64,000 nt of DNA from contig JAUIRK010000855.1 of assembly GCA_030549495.1 (NCBI GenBank), positions 2,351,501-2,415,500 on the forward strand. Reading direction: 5' to 3'. The notes below the pieces were generated by a model. It did no database searches. It worked only from the letters and a program-made list of their open reading frames with translations, and had not been told where the DNA came from. The position numbers were made by a program, and so were the translations under genes. This DNA is from Nectonema munidae (Eukaryota > Nematomorpha > Nectonematoida > Nectonematidae). Positions 13,375 to 26,200 of this stretch are shown here, piece after piece (the first letter of the stretch is position 1; each line of letters starts with the position of its first letter).

Positions 13375-14023
13375 ATACAGAGATCGTAGTTCAAATCCAT
13401 GTTGAGGCACATACAGAGATCGTGGTTCAAATCCATGTTGAGGCACATACAGAGATCGTTGTTCAAATCCATGTTGAGGCACATACAGAGATCGTGGTTC
13501 AAATCCATGTTGAGGCACATACAGAGATCGTGGTTCAAATCCATGTTGAGGCACATACAGAGATCGTGGTTCAAATGCATGTTGAGGCACATACAGAGAT
13601 CGTGGTTCAAATGCATGTTGAGGCACATACAGAGATCGTGGTTCAAATGCATGTTGAGGCACATACAGAGATCGTGGTTCAAATGCATGTTGAGGCACAT
13701 ACAGAGATCGTGGTTCAAATCCATGTTGAGGCACATACAGAGATCGTGGTTCAAATCCATGTTGAGGCACATACAGAGATCGTGGTTCAAATCCATGTTG
13801 AGGCACATACAGAGATCGTGGTTCAAATCCATGTTGAGGCACATACAGAGATCGTGGTTCAAATCCATGTTGAGGCACATACAGAGATCGTGGTTCAAAT
13901 CCATGTTGAGGCACATACAGAGATCGTGGTTCAAATCCATGTTGAGGCACATACAGAGATCGTGGTTCAAATGCATGTTGAGGCACATACAGAGATCGTG
14001 GTTCAAATCCATGTTGATGCACA
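13375..14023 (+). repeat. 36-bp minisatellite, 18 copies, B-box-like core
   Basis: Eighteen tandem copies of a 36-bp unit lie between the left end and the transposase of the piggyBac element. Nearly every unit carries GGTTCAAATCC or GGTTCAAATGC, close to the RNA polymerase III B-box consensus GGTTCGANTCC. Copies 6-9 and copy 17 carry G instead of C at the same site; copies 1 and 3 have single changes in the core and copy 18 differs at its edge. Because 36 is a multiple of three and the unit lacks stops in several frames, long ORFs appear on both strands (12-residue repeat such as HGFEPRSLYVPQ). These are arithmetic by-products, not evidence of genes. Confidence 0.92.
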
Positions 14024-15064
14024 TCATTTTTCTCTAGGTTATTTCTCGATACACTTAGTGTACGTAGAATCATACTGTGATTGCATCGCTAGTGCTTCTA
14101 TGTCTTACTACCACTATCTATGATGTTGATAAAATTTGTTAGTAATAAATACAACTTTTTCATATCAGATATTCAATAATATTACATTTCTACGTGTTTT
14201 TCATTTTGCAATTGTGATGTATTTACTCAAAGGATGTTGGCATTTCGGTTCTAGGAAAAGCATTGGCAAAAGAGAAGTTCGCCAGTTTTACAAATGCTTG
14301 ATGTTGCCGCCTTTTGCTACTCATAGTAGCAGTGCGTATAGGTTGCCAATTCTTCTCCTTTGCCAACTCTTCTCCGTTTACCGGCATTTTGTATCAATGA
14401 TTAGCAGGAGATCTAAAATTCATGAGAGAAATAAAAGTAATAACAAACTGCTGAAACTTTGATAGTGCAAACTGCTTCATCACTTCTCATCACGCATGTA
14501 ATGGTAGTGATAAAATGAAAACAATGGTGAACCAATCGTTCCTTTATTTTTATTTACTTACCACATATTTTGAACTCTGCCATAGATCATTATTGTGATC
14601 ATGTATCAGGAGATGTATAGTAATAACGTAAATAAAAGCATAACAGTGCCACAAAATTCATTCAATAACTCATCAGCTCATTTATGATATAATATAATCT
14701 CAATGACACATTGTTCATCAATTGTATTTCCTATCTATACGCTTAGTTCAGCGTTCAATAGCCAGGCGGCATGTGGCTTCATGCATAATGGTATTGTAGA
14801 AGTAATAATATTGATTTATCAAAGCACATGTGATGCGTTTATAATTTATTTATTATTTTTTCTCTCGTTGAAAGTATTCTAGTTTTTGCGTTTCCATTGT
14901 GAACTTGATTTGATCAATATACTCCTCTCTTCATTGCATCTTTCTTGAGACTCTATCGTTCGCTGATTACTGTTTTCCTAATTGATTTTGTTACATAAAC
15001 CCAGCTAATACTCAAAGAACGTTTCGGCTTGAAGATCTTTGCAAAATCCTTTTGATATAAAATC
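14024..15064. other. piggyBac internal non-coding DNA upstream of the transposase
   Basis: There is no recognisable domain here; an ORF at 14,136-14,462 (+) has no motif. The sequence just before 15,065 is likely the transposase promoter and 5' untranslated region, but no core element is obvious. Confidence 0.4.
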
Positions 15065-16791
15065 ATGAGCTCTGACTTTTCCATAGAAAGTAGTTCTGAA
15101 AGCGGAGAAGAACAAACATCTTATTCGTTTACTTCCTCCTCCTACTCATCCCTATCATCTCATTCTTCTTCTTCATCATCTCTTGTAATTGAAGATGATT
15201 TGTTAGCTCCTGACCAAACTATTTATCGTTGGAGACCCATATCTGCTCTTGAAGGTCGTCCCCAAAGAATCAATATCAGAAACGCAATTATTAATCCCCC
15301 AGGACCTAAAGGGTCTATGAAAGACACTGACGACATTCTGTTCATATTCAAACTTTTTTTTTATGTGAATTTGATTTCATATATCTATGAAATGACAGCT
15401 GCAAAACTAAAAACCAACTTCGAGTAAGTTTTGCTTATATATTCTTTATTTTAAACATCGAAACTATTTTTTCAGATCTGAAAACCCGAAACATCGAGGA
15501 TTGGCTCATTGTTATAAGAATTTTGAAATTCATCATCTCCTCTCGTACTTTGCTAGCTTACTTTATATTGGCCAAAGTGGAGACCAGAAAGTTGCCATTT
15601 GTGATTTGTTTTCTAATTTTGGAATTCCATTTCTAAGAGCCAGCTTGGGAAGGGACATGTTTACACTCATTCATCTTTTCATCACTTTTGATGACAAAAC
15701 ACAAAGAGATGTTGGAGATAAATTGAGTCCGATTAGGAAAGTACATGATCACTTCCGCAATGTTTTCTCAAAGTACTGGACTCCTCATTCACATGTAACA
15801 ATAGATGAGCAACTTATCAGCTTCAAAGGAAAGTGCAGGTTAAAAATATATGATCCTAAGAAACCTGGGCACTACGGTCTAAAATGTTATCATATAAATG
15901 ATGCAGAATATTTTTTTTTATATGATGCCCGAACTCTATATACCTGGTATGGGAAATTAACATTTTTCAGCCTTGAATATTTCAAAAAGACTTATACAAG
16001 ACTCAAAGATTCCATCTGGTTGTGGCGTTTTTACTGACAGGTTTTTTACCAGTCATGAGCTGGCTGTCTGGTGCCACGATAGAGATATATCCCTTTGTGG
16101 CACTGTCAATGGGAACAGACGATTTGTTCCTACGATTTTTAAGCCTAACCACTTGAAAGGACTTCGCCTCGCGGAATGTGAAAGTCGTGTTATTTATTCT
16201 GAATATGCTTCACTTTCTGCGTACATACCAAGAAAACATGCTCGTAATAACTTCAAAGTCGTGTACCTCTTGTCATCTCAACACAAAAACATAACAACAT
16301 ATGGCGAGCACTCAAAACCACAAAGTTTGCTCTGCTACAACAAATACAAATCGGGAGTTGATGTCGGCAATAAAATGATCAGAAGCTATCGATCAAAGAA
16401 GCCATGTAGAAGATGGACTCTAGCTACTTTTTGCAACTACTTGGACATAGTTGCTTTGAACACATGGGTTGTTGCAAGATACAACTCGCCTCAATCGTTC
16501 CCGAGTTCGAAGCAAAGTGGACGTAAAGTTTTTTTAAAGAAGCTGTCTTTTCTTTTGGCAGAAGAGTGTATGAAGGTAAGATCCAACATTTCTGAATTGC
16601 CAATCCAAGTTAAGTACCTACTGTCTGTTTATGGTTTTTCGAAAGCTGCGACAGAAGAACAAACAACTTCCAAAAAAGGTGTCTGCTCTGTTTGTCTTTC
16701 TAAAAAAAACAAAACAACAAAAAAATGTTCCATGTGCTCGAATTTTGTTTGTAAGATTCATTCTAAAACTGCTTGCCCTAATTGTGTATAA
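15065..16791 (+). pseudogene. piggyBac transposase, two exons, one frame break
   Basis: Exon 1 (15,065-15,423) encodes a Ser/acid-rich N-terminus typical of piggyBac proteins, then the start of the DDE_Tnp_1_7 core. A 52-bp intron (GTAAGT..TTCAG, 15,424-15,475) joins it in frame to exon 2. The catalytic aspartates are visible in order: VTIDEQLISFKGK, GVFTDRFFTS and KSGVDVGNKM. The C-terminus carries a Cys-rich zinc-binding domain (CSVCLSKKN, CSMCSNFVC, CPNC). Length is about 558 residues, normal for the family. Near 15,950-15,972 the frame shifts by one base within a T run, after YDARTLYTWYG and before LNISKRLIQDSK. A 24-nt GT..AG segment there does not repair the phase, so I treat it as a single indel or sequencing error. 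Otherwise the gene is intact, so the copy is young. Confidence 0.85.
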
Positions 16792-17220
16792 ACTTTGATT
16801 TCTTATAATAAATTTTTTTGCCATTTTAAGTTTAACGCCATCTATAAATAATTTATTTTTCAAGGTACAAAAATGAGAAAAAATAAAAATTCGCAGAGCT
16901 TTTTAGGTAATGTTAAAATTTTTTCTTTCCAGTGCCTTAAGAAGCATTTTTTATAAGTTTAGATACTATTTTTATTGAACTTTCCCATTGAAAGTTTTCC
17001 GATAATAATCTTGTAAATACTTTTGCGGAAAAAATACATAGAGTCCGTAGTGCGAGGGTTAATGATTTCAGGTAGCTCAAACTCCTTGAACTTTCTGAAA
17101 TTCCAATGATTATGATACAATAACTAAGCAGAATTTAGTAATTCAAGGGGAAGGGCCACATTATTAGGATCTCTGTAGATATGGATCAATATAAGAAAAC
17201 AAATAAATGTAATAAACAAT

Positions 17221-17226
17221 TTTATT
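17221..17226 (-). promoter_or_regulatory. Polyadenylation signal of the L23 gene
   Basis: AATAAA on the minus strand, about 50 nt past the L23 stop codon. It is a canonical hexamer at a suitable distance and lies between the gene and the piggyBac element. Confidence 0.6.
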
Positions 17227-17275
17227 GATTTTACAAATCTGTGTAATCGAAACAAGGAAGGTAATGTCCGCTTTG

Positions 17276-20200
17276 TCACGTGATGCAGTTAGCATTTGAA
17301 GCGATTCTTGGCCATAAGTCAGCACATTCTTTGGCAACTGGTCCATTAACAGCTGATCCTAAAATGAAAATAAAGGTAGAGTAGAACCAAGCCCAAGAAA
17401 TTTGAGAACAATTCAAGAATACAAATTTTGGATATAGAGAGATGACAGCTTTCTGTAATTGATATAGGGAAATATAAGATTATGCTAAGTAGAAAAGAGA
17501 CAAAATAGAAGAACTATTTTGCCTATGGAAGCCACTAACAAATAACTAAAGGTACACAAAAATATAAACAAAAATTCTAATTTATTGATTCAAAACTATA
17601 TTAAAAACGTATGAAAAGCTAAAAAGCATTAGTAGCTAAAAATTTGGATGTCAGCGCGTGAGTTTTTCACCATTTCTTTCATTTTTTTTAACCCCACGTT
17701 CGGCAAAGATGTTCTAGGAATGTCAATTAATGAATTTTCAGAACTGAAAAATGTCAGGAAAGTGGATATGGAGTCTGCTTCTTCTTCTTTTTCATCTTAT
17801 CCCCTAAATGGGGGTCGATGGCTTGATCCTGTTTCTCCATAGGTTTCTGTCCTTCGCATCGCTTTCTTTCAACCCAAATTTTTCCATGGACCTTTTCAAA
17901 TCATCCCTCCTTCTCAATCTTCGCCTTCCTCTTTTTCTCTTTCCTTGTACAGGCGCATCGTACGCTATCTTTATTTTTTCATCGCTTTTTCTTCTTAGCA
18001 CGTGTCCATACCATCTCATCTTGTTTCTTTCCATTACATCTACAACACTCGTCGTCACTTTTGTTCTATGCCTCACTTCTTCATTTCTAATCCTATCTTT
18101 TCTCGTAACGTTCAGCATCATTCTCAGCATTTTCATTTCCGACACTTCTAGCTTTTTCTTTTCATTATTTCTCAGACACCAACATTCTGATCCGTAAGTC
18201 ATGACGGGTCCAAATATTGATGTATATACCTTGGCCTTTAAATTCATGGCTAGTCTTCTATCGTTTAGAACAGGTTTAACCTCTTTCCATTTTGCCCAAC
18301 TGGCATTCAATCTCGAATGAACGTCTTTACAACATCCTCCTTCCATCTCAATAACTGATCCTAAATACTTGAACGCTTTAACTTGATTTAACTCAATTCC
18401 ATGCACGTCTTTTATCCTTATCTCAGTCTTGTCATTTCTACTAACCTTCATCACTTCGGTTTTGCCTGCATTCAACTTTAGGCCTTTTTCCTCGAGACTT
18501 TTTTGCCATATACTTAGTCTTTCCTGTAATTCTTTTTCACGATCTGCCATAATTATTAAGTCATCGGCAAACAAAAGTTCATTTACTCCTTCCTTTCTGA
18601 TATTTTTGGAGATTTCATCAATAACAACTGCAAAAAGAAAAGGGCTCAATGCAGAACCTTGGTGTAACCCTATTTTTATGCCGAATTCCTGTGAGTATCG
18701 GTTCATTGTTCTGATGGAAGTTTTAGAGTTTCTATACGTTTCCTTAACTAGTCTCACTAACACCTTTTTCTCTTAGACTCCAGTAAACAACATCCCTTGG
18801 AACCCTATCATACGCTTTCTCTAGGTCTACAAAACCGCAGAATAAAGGCTGATTTCCTTCAAGCCTCTTTTCCATCACCTGTCTAACTATAAATATAGGA
18901 TCTACTGTACTCTTTCCTCTCACAAATCCAAACTGGTTATCATTTATGTTAACTTGATTTCTTAAACGTTCAGCCAAAATTTTTTCCAGAAGTTTTAATC
19001 CGTGTTCTATTAGTTTTATGCCGCGGTAATTTTCGCAGTTTAACACATCTCTTTTATTTTTGTAAATTGGAACAATGAGACTTTTAGTCCATTCTTCTGG
19101 CATTTTTTCTTCTTTCCAAATCTGTTCCAATAATCTACTCATCATCTTCCAGCATTCTCTTCCTCCAGCTTTTATCATTTCTACACTTACTTCACTCGAT
19201 CCTGTTACTTTATTTGTTTTCATTTTGTTTATTGCTTCATATAGTTCCTTTTCCTCCAAACCTAGCTCGGGACCTTCAATTTTTGTATCTGCAACGATGC
19301 AATTATGCTTGTTTTCAACATTTAACAGATCTTTAAAATATTCTTTCCATCTCTCCTCTATTTCTTCTTCTTTAAAAAGAATTTTTCCTTCTTTGTCCCT
19401 TATAATGTCAATATTTCCACATTCCTTGATATCTCTTTGCTTAGCCCTTGCAAGTTTAAAAATTTGCTTATCACCATTCTCACTATCAAGTGCCTCGTAC
19501 ATTTTGTCTGTTTCCCTTGCTTTTGATACCGCAATAATCTTTTTAGCTTCTTTTTTCTTGAGTCTATACATTTGTTTGTCTTCTTCCAACTTACTTTCCT
19601 GCCATTTTTTAAAAGCTTGCTTCTTAGCTTTTAATACTTCTCTAATCTCTTCTTTCCATCCACCACCAAGTTTCTTTTTGAGTTCTTCTACCACCTTTCG
19701 TTCTACCAAGCACAATCAAACATGCTGTCAACAGATTCTTTCTAAGATGACTCCACATTTCTTTAATATTATCACATATTTGTTTTTCTTTCAACCCATT
19801 TTCAACTAACTCTTGATATCTTCCTTGAACTTTTCTGTCTTCAAGTAGCCATGTCCTGAATCGCCCTATCTTTTTTTACTTTCCTCCTTTGTTCTTCAGA
19901 TATAAGCATGTCGATCATGACAATTCTGTGCTACGATACAATATCAATCCCTGGGATAACCTTGCAATTTTTGACATATTTTCTTTTCTCCTGTCTGACC
20001 ATTAAAAGGTCTATTTGACTATTTCTGCCTCCATTACTATACGTTATTAAATGATCATCTTTTTTCTTGAAATTGGCGTTGCAGATGGTCAGTTCATTTC
20101 TCTGTGCCAAGTCTAATACTCTGTTGCCTTCTTCGTTCCTTTTGCCAAAACCTTGTCCACCATGGACTCCCTCATACCCATCAAGTCACCTGCTAAAATT

Positions 20201-23200
20201 AATGTTTCACTCTCTGCGACTCCGACAGTAAATTATCAAGTTTATCAACAAAAACATCTTTCTCCTCCCTATTACAACCAATCTGTGGTGCATACACTGA
20301 CACAACAGTAATAATTTCATTAAAACCGTTTAATTTCAAAAAAATTATCCTGTCACTTACCCTTCTCACTTCAATTATCTTTTCATGCCATTTTTTACTC
20401 AAAATTACTCCTACACCATTTAGTTTACCATAAGTCGAAACTTCAAATGTTTGGTCAGAAAACCAAAAGGCACACCGAGAAAATGAAATAAAACACATTT
20501 TTTCGAGCTCTTCTCTCTTTTCAGGGAGTAAAAAATAAGCCATTAAGGCTTTAGAAGAACCATTTCTGCAAGTTAGTATTGCAAAATTGATTCTCCTTTG
20601 GCTATTTTGAAGACACACCACTTGATAATCTTTCTTTTTATTACTTTTCCCATCAAAATGTAAACAAAACACATCCAATTTCAAAACCTCCATAAGATTT
20701 TCTTTAACACTTTCAGATTCTTTAATAACCTTTTTCCACACCCCAACCTGACTCGGACTTTCAATATCAATTCCATCAAGTTTCAGAGAACTAAATACAA
20801 CTGAAGCCTTTCTGGTAGACAAACAATACTGCGTTACAAGCTTAGCTGCGGATTTCATTGAGTTATACTTTTTCTTTGTTTCATTCTTTTCATCCAGGAC
20901 AAATTCATCATCATTTTCAATTTCAGTGAGACTAGAACTTTCAGAACCAGAGTTTGATTCTGCCGGAACACACGAAGATGTCGATTCAGTATAAGACAAT
21001 CTCGAAACTTTAACGCGCTTCGAAGGATGTATTGATGTGATGCTTGCCTCAGATCTTGTTGAATAACCTACTCTACCCGCTGTTGCAATCTGGGTGTGAT
21101 AAAGGGCTTTATCCTCTGAACTCAGCCAAAAACCGTCAGCTTTAGTCATATCAAACAAACTTTTTTATCTCCTCCTTCAATTTTTCAGTCTTTCTTTTCC
21201 TGTACTTTTCATACAAATGAATAACTTTTCCAACTTTCAACACCACTTGCTGATTCGAAATTTTTGGAAAGTTCAACTCATTCCATAGTTGACTTAATTC
21301 TTCTGCTAAAATTTTGATCCTTGCTTTCTTACTCTTCTGGCTCTCAAACAAGTTTAAATACCTTCCAATGATTTGTTTATTGGTTGGTATTTTACAGAAA
21401 CCAGATAAACATGTAGTTACAAGAGGAATTTCTGGCCTTCTCTTGACACAATTTTTATTACTCATTTAATTGAAATAAATTTTTTATTAATCTGAAAAAA
21501 AACATTCAAATTTTATGAAAAAGATTAAAAATATCGATTATGAAGAGAAAAAACATTACGTGAAAGAAAAAAAGGTTAAATATGAGAAGTAATGAATAAA
21601 TATTCAAACAGCGATACGCGCCACCTTTTTGCCGCTAAAATGATAAAAAAATGGCATTTTTGTGAACCAAATGGAAAGTTTCATTATATGGTGTGACAGG
21701 GTTTTTGATTTAGAAAAAAAAGTCAAAAAGTTATATCCCTAGCAAGCATGTATATTAGTGCCGCATTTGGCCCCTCCAAATATAAATTTCTGGCTACGTT
21801 ACTCCATGCATACATACATAGATTCACAAACACACGTTATCAATGGTGAAATTGCTTTAATAAAGTTAATAAACAATATTCTCATAAATCATTTACATAT
21901 CTCAAATGGGGATAAATACGGAGAGCAGGTTTGTAGAGTCGGAAAAATATTCGGCGACTCCAACTATTTGTAATGTTTAGGACTGCAACTCCATTCATGT
22001 AAATTTTTTATAACATTAATGACTTATAATTTTGTGACTTTCAAATGTTATAAATCTCCAAAAAGTGTGATGACATTTATCATATTTCAAGGTCGCTTGT
22101 GAATGTTAATTTTAGATAGTCATTGAAAGATTACTTGAATCTTAGACATTTCTGCTTTGTGTTGTAAGCAAAATGTTTGATCTATTTTCTTCAACATAAT
22201 TTATTAAAATGTTCTATTGGTTTGTATTGGTAGTTTAGTTTCTTTCTTGCATCGTCTTCACAAAGATTTTTAATTTATTGCCTATAAGCGTTTTTCCAAA
22301 GGTATTTTTTGGTTTAAATTTTTTTTCTAAAAACTTTCTACATACAAACTGAGTTTTGCTTCTTTGCAAAGAAATTTTAATGTAAAATAAAAAAAGTTCA
22401 TTCTTAAATTTGAATAAAATTTTCAGACTTTTTCTAAAAATCTATGGGTTGCAAAAATACAAGACTTGGACTAAAATGTTAAGCATTTTTATATCGTGTT
22501 TTCGCAACGATGCACAGAAAAAAGAGTGTCCACGTGTTTATTTTTAATTCAACATATGTGAATTTAACTACAAAACGACTCCACCGACTACGACCCCACA
22601 ACACTGACGGGAACAAAGCAAATTTAAGGAGGAAAGGAGAAATTTTTTTGTGGAAAGGGAGTTTTTTGTTTCTTATTTTAGACGTGCCTGACTATTTTCA
22701 CCCATTTTAATTTGTAAAAGAAAGTAATATGGATGGAAGTGGACGCACAAGTCTTAAATAATCATCGGTTTGAATACCTTTCATTTCTCCTTTGTTATTC
22801 ACAACAACTGCTGCATTATCTTCAAAACATATTACAGTGCCATCTTTGCGACGAAAGGATTTCCGCTGTCTAACGATCACGGCAGGCATCACTAAAATCA
22901 ACAAAGAACATAAGTTAATCAAGAAAGTAAAAGCGCATTAAATAGAGGACACAGATGGAGGAAAGCATGCAGATACACAAAAGAAGAGTTAGGAGAAAAC
23001 AGGAACATATTATTTATCGGATTTAAAAAACATAAATCCGATACCGACTTCAAATAACGAAAAATTTTGAATATTCCAAAAAACTTACCAAAAACTTATA
23101 TTACTTAAAAAAAAGCTGACTGACCCCATTTTCGTCCCATCAACAGTTTAAACTAAGACAGGTGATTTTTTGATTTGAAATACTTTTATATCAACACCTA

Positions 23201-26200
23201 CTTAATCCTTTTGCTTTTTATAGGATGAAATTGGTTAACGAATTTTTCCAACTAATTAATTATAACAAAGTAATTAATTATATAACTATAATTAATTAGC
23301 AACAAAGTTGACAGGCAAGGATCGTTAATGCGGACTTCATATCCGAATCCTTCATTATCCGTAAAAAATCATTTTTCTTCAAGTTTTTGCATTTGAATGG
23401 AAGAAGGATGAAAAATCACCATTTTTTAATAAAGATAATTAAGCATATTTGGCGGTTTTGCCAAAATATTCGAACTATTTTAGTTTATTATATTAACTGC
23501 GTAGACAACAAAATCAATATTCTTTTACAATCTGGATAATTTTTTTATTTTTTGTTCGAATTGAAATGAGGGCTGACTGTATATACCTCTGAAAATTCAA
23601 AAACCAGAAAATTTTCACAACAAAAAAACATTTAAAACTTCACCTTGAAAGAAGAATTTCAACTAATACATTTAAAAACTTTTGAATTGTTTAACTTAGA
23701 TTAAATTAAGAAGGAGTTTATAAAACATGAAATAACAAAGTAATTAAAATGTCGAAATTATGATTTTTTTTAATTCTCTTTTTTATCTTCCCCCTTTTTC
23801 AGTGACTTTTTTACCTGTGGACCCCTACAACTGAATAGTTTGAGCCAACAAGATTAATCAAAGATTTTTATGCAAAAATGATTGTAGTCATCTGATTAAA
23901 TCGTATGCTTATTCATATGAAATCAGAGAAATCGTAAAGCCTGACATAAAATGTGAATAAAATTTTTTTCCAATTAAAATATAAATTTTTCAAAAATATT
24001 GTAACTAATAAAAAGCATATATAAAAACATTCAAAATAATGAAACTTTAAAAAAGCTCTAAATATATATATTTATATTGATTTGGAAAATAGAAGTATAT
24101 TAAAAGAGATTCAGCATAAGTAGTTTGAAGTAGGATTTCCATGGACCCCTTGAAATTCTTCCATCGACCCTCGGTTGGGAACCACTGATCTAGGGGCAGC
24201 AAAAAGTGGCCCAAAAAATTATTCTATAATCACTTTTCCAAATATTTTAAAGGATTCCCTTTTGAAAAGACACGATCTTTGGAGAAAAGCTGGTATTTAC
24301 ATCGAATTTATCTTTCCCTTCTCTGTTGCTTGCTTCTAGAGAAGAGGTATATTTATTTTTATTCATATGTTCCTTATTTATACCACATACTGTTTCTTTA
24401 AATTCGATATGTCTATATAAAGCAAGGCGTCTTTTATTCTGAGATTTTTTTTCATCTCTATCAAAAATCTGCTAAATAATTATATAAAAATGAAATAGCT
24501 GCTTTGTGAACTCTTCAGCATATAAAAGCAATTATTCCAAAAATGTGAAATACTTGTTGTTTGTTTGTTAATTTGTTTAAATTTTCACAAAAAAATTAAG
24601 TATAATTAAAATAATTGACCTATTAATAAAAGGTTGACCCTTGCTTTTTTAAGGGACCGACCTCATACTATAGTAAAATGGGCAATATATATAAAGTATG
24701 GTCAAAACAAGTTTCAAAGAACTGAGCAATATGTTTTTGTTAATATAAAAAAAATTAAACTTAAATTTCATTAAAAATTTACTGATCCACTCTTTTTAGC
24801 ATATAATAAATCAATTTATTTTTCTACATTAAAATTTTTAATTTATAATATAAAAATTTTTTATATTAAATTTAAATATTTTTAATTATATGACTTGTTT
24901 TTTAAGGATAGTTACCAGGTTCTCGTTTATCCTACGCTTGAAATAATAAACAAAAAAACTTCATTCTTTAACATTTTAAATACCAACTCAACTGTGAAAA
25001 TGAAAATAAGAGAGGAGAAAATACTTTGTACTGTTTTATGTTCGTGTAGTTTGAACGGCAGTAAATTAACGGACAATAAACTAAAATAACTTTATCTACG
25101 GCATGCGGTGCGTAGTTTGCCCACCTCTGGTCTGAAAGATGCGGACTAAGCACTAATGATGAAGAAAGCTCTTACCCTTCTTTCTCATATCTGGTTTTCC
25201 TTTTTTGATGGAAACAATGACCATGTCTCCGACAGACGCGGAAGGCAGCCTATTGAGCCTTCCTCTAACTCCCTTTACTGATATCACAAACATAGTTTTG
25301 GCTCCTAAAATGAAAAAAAGTTTTTTGGAACATTACATTATTTTGGAATATTTAAAAAAGTTAAATAAGTACAAGAAAATAGTGAAAGTGAGAATAAATT
25401 TGGCCAACATGGACTTCTTCAGATCAAATCTGCCGTTGCAAAAAAGGAAAACAAGAAGAATATGAGTATAGTATATTTTAAAGTGATGCAAACAGGAAAC
25501 AATATGATGAAAATTTTTCATATTATATATGGCATTTTTCTTTTTTCAATATACCGCAGTTTTTTTCAGAATTTGTATAAGTAAATATTTTTGATAACAC
25601 ATATACATTGATTGATATCTTCTCTCTGAAAGTCTAATTCTGGCATTCGCATCAACAGATAGAAAAATTTCACATCACTAATATTTTTTTGTTTTCCTTT
25701 CTTGCAACAGTAGACATTTTCAGGATTTTTTTAATATCTTGCAACTTTTTATAAAAAATTAAATCAAGGTTATTATTTTTAGGATTTTTCATAACAAACT
25801 TTTATATCTAGCTAGACACTTTAAATGCTACTCTATAAAAAAATTTTTTTTTTGTGAAATCGTTAAGAACGAAATCACGTATTAAGAAACCTCAGATATC
25901 ATCAAGGTTCCGAATTGAGAGGAAATCTCGAATTGAGATTTTGTAAGATTTCGATGCCGATTCTAATTGTCTTAACGCTATTTTACTGCTAGTATCAATC
26001 AAATTTGCGGTTTATGTCTGAAAACTATAGCACAAAATATTCTCTATAATTTTACATGAAATATGTGTTTTTATACAAATTCGACCATGATAATATTTAT
26101 TTCTTAAATCATTTTTGCATTTAGAGGTTTTAACTGTCTGAAAGTGTCAATCAAATGTTCGATTTTATTTTGTGTATTTGAATTTAGAGAATCTCAATAA

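Larger units (their letters stand above)
12840..17062 (+). mobile_element. piggyBac-family DNA transposon with TTAA target duplications
   Basis: The element proper runs 12,844-17,058. It is flanked by TTAA at 12,840-12,843 and at 17,059-17,062. Its ends are inverted repeats starting CCCTCGCACTACGGA (15 bp identical), with a shared subterminal TTTTTTCCGC block. CCC..GGG ends and TTAA duplication are the hallmarks of piggyBac. Inside are an 18-copy 36-bp tandem repeat and a transposase gene. A TAACGCCATCTA motif occurs near both ends in direct orientation (about 13,083 and 16,832). The element is 4.2 kb, long for the family because of the extra left-half DNA. It lies between unnamed sequence and the 3' end of the L23 gene. 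Confidence 0.88.

Noticed and set aside
13327-14123. Long ORFs on both strands (up to 248 residues) with 12-residue repeats
   Set aside because: They arise because a 36-bp repeat without stops stays in frame. They overlap on both strands and in several frames inside a transposon, with no domain.
15945-15972. A 24-nt GT..AG segment as a second piggyBac intron
   Set aside because: It is too short, and splicing it keeps the frame that ends in a stop, so it does not restore the downstream transposase.
18429-19809. Plus-strand ORFs at 17,808-18,197, 18,429-18,776 and 19,075-19,809
   Set aside because: They are antisense shadows of the RTE LINE coding strand, rich in Ser/Phe/Leu as expected from reversed Lys/Glu codons.
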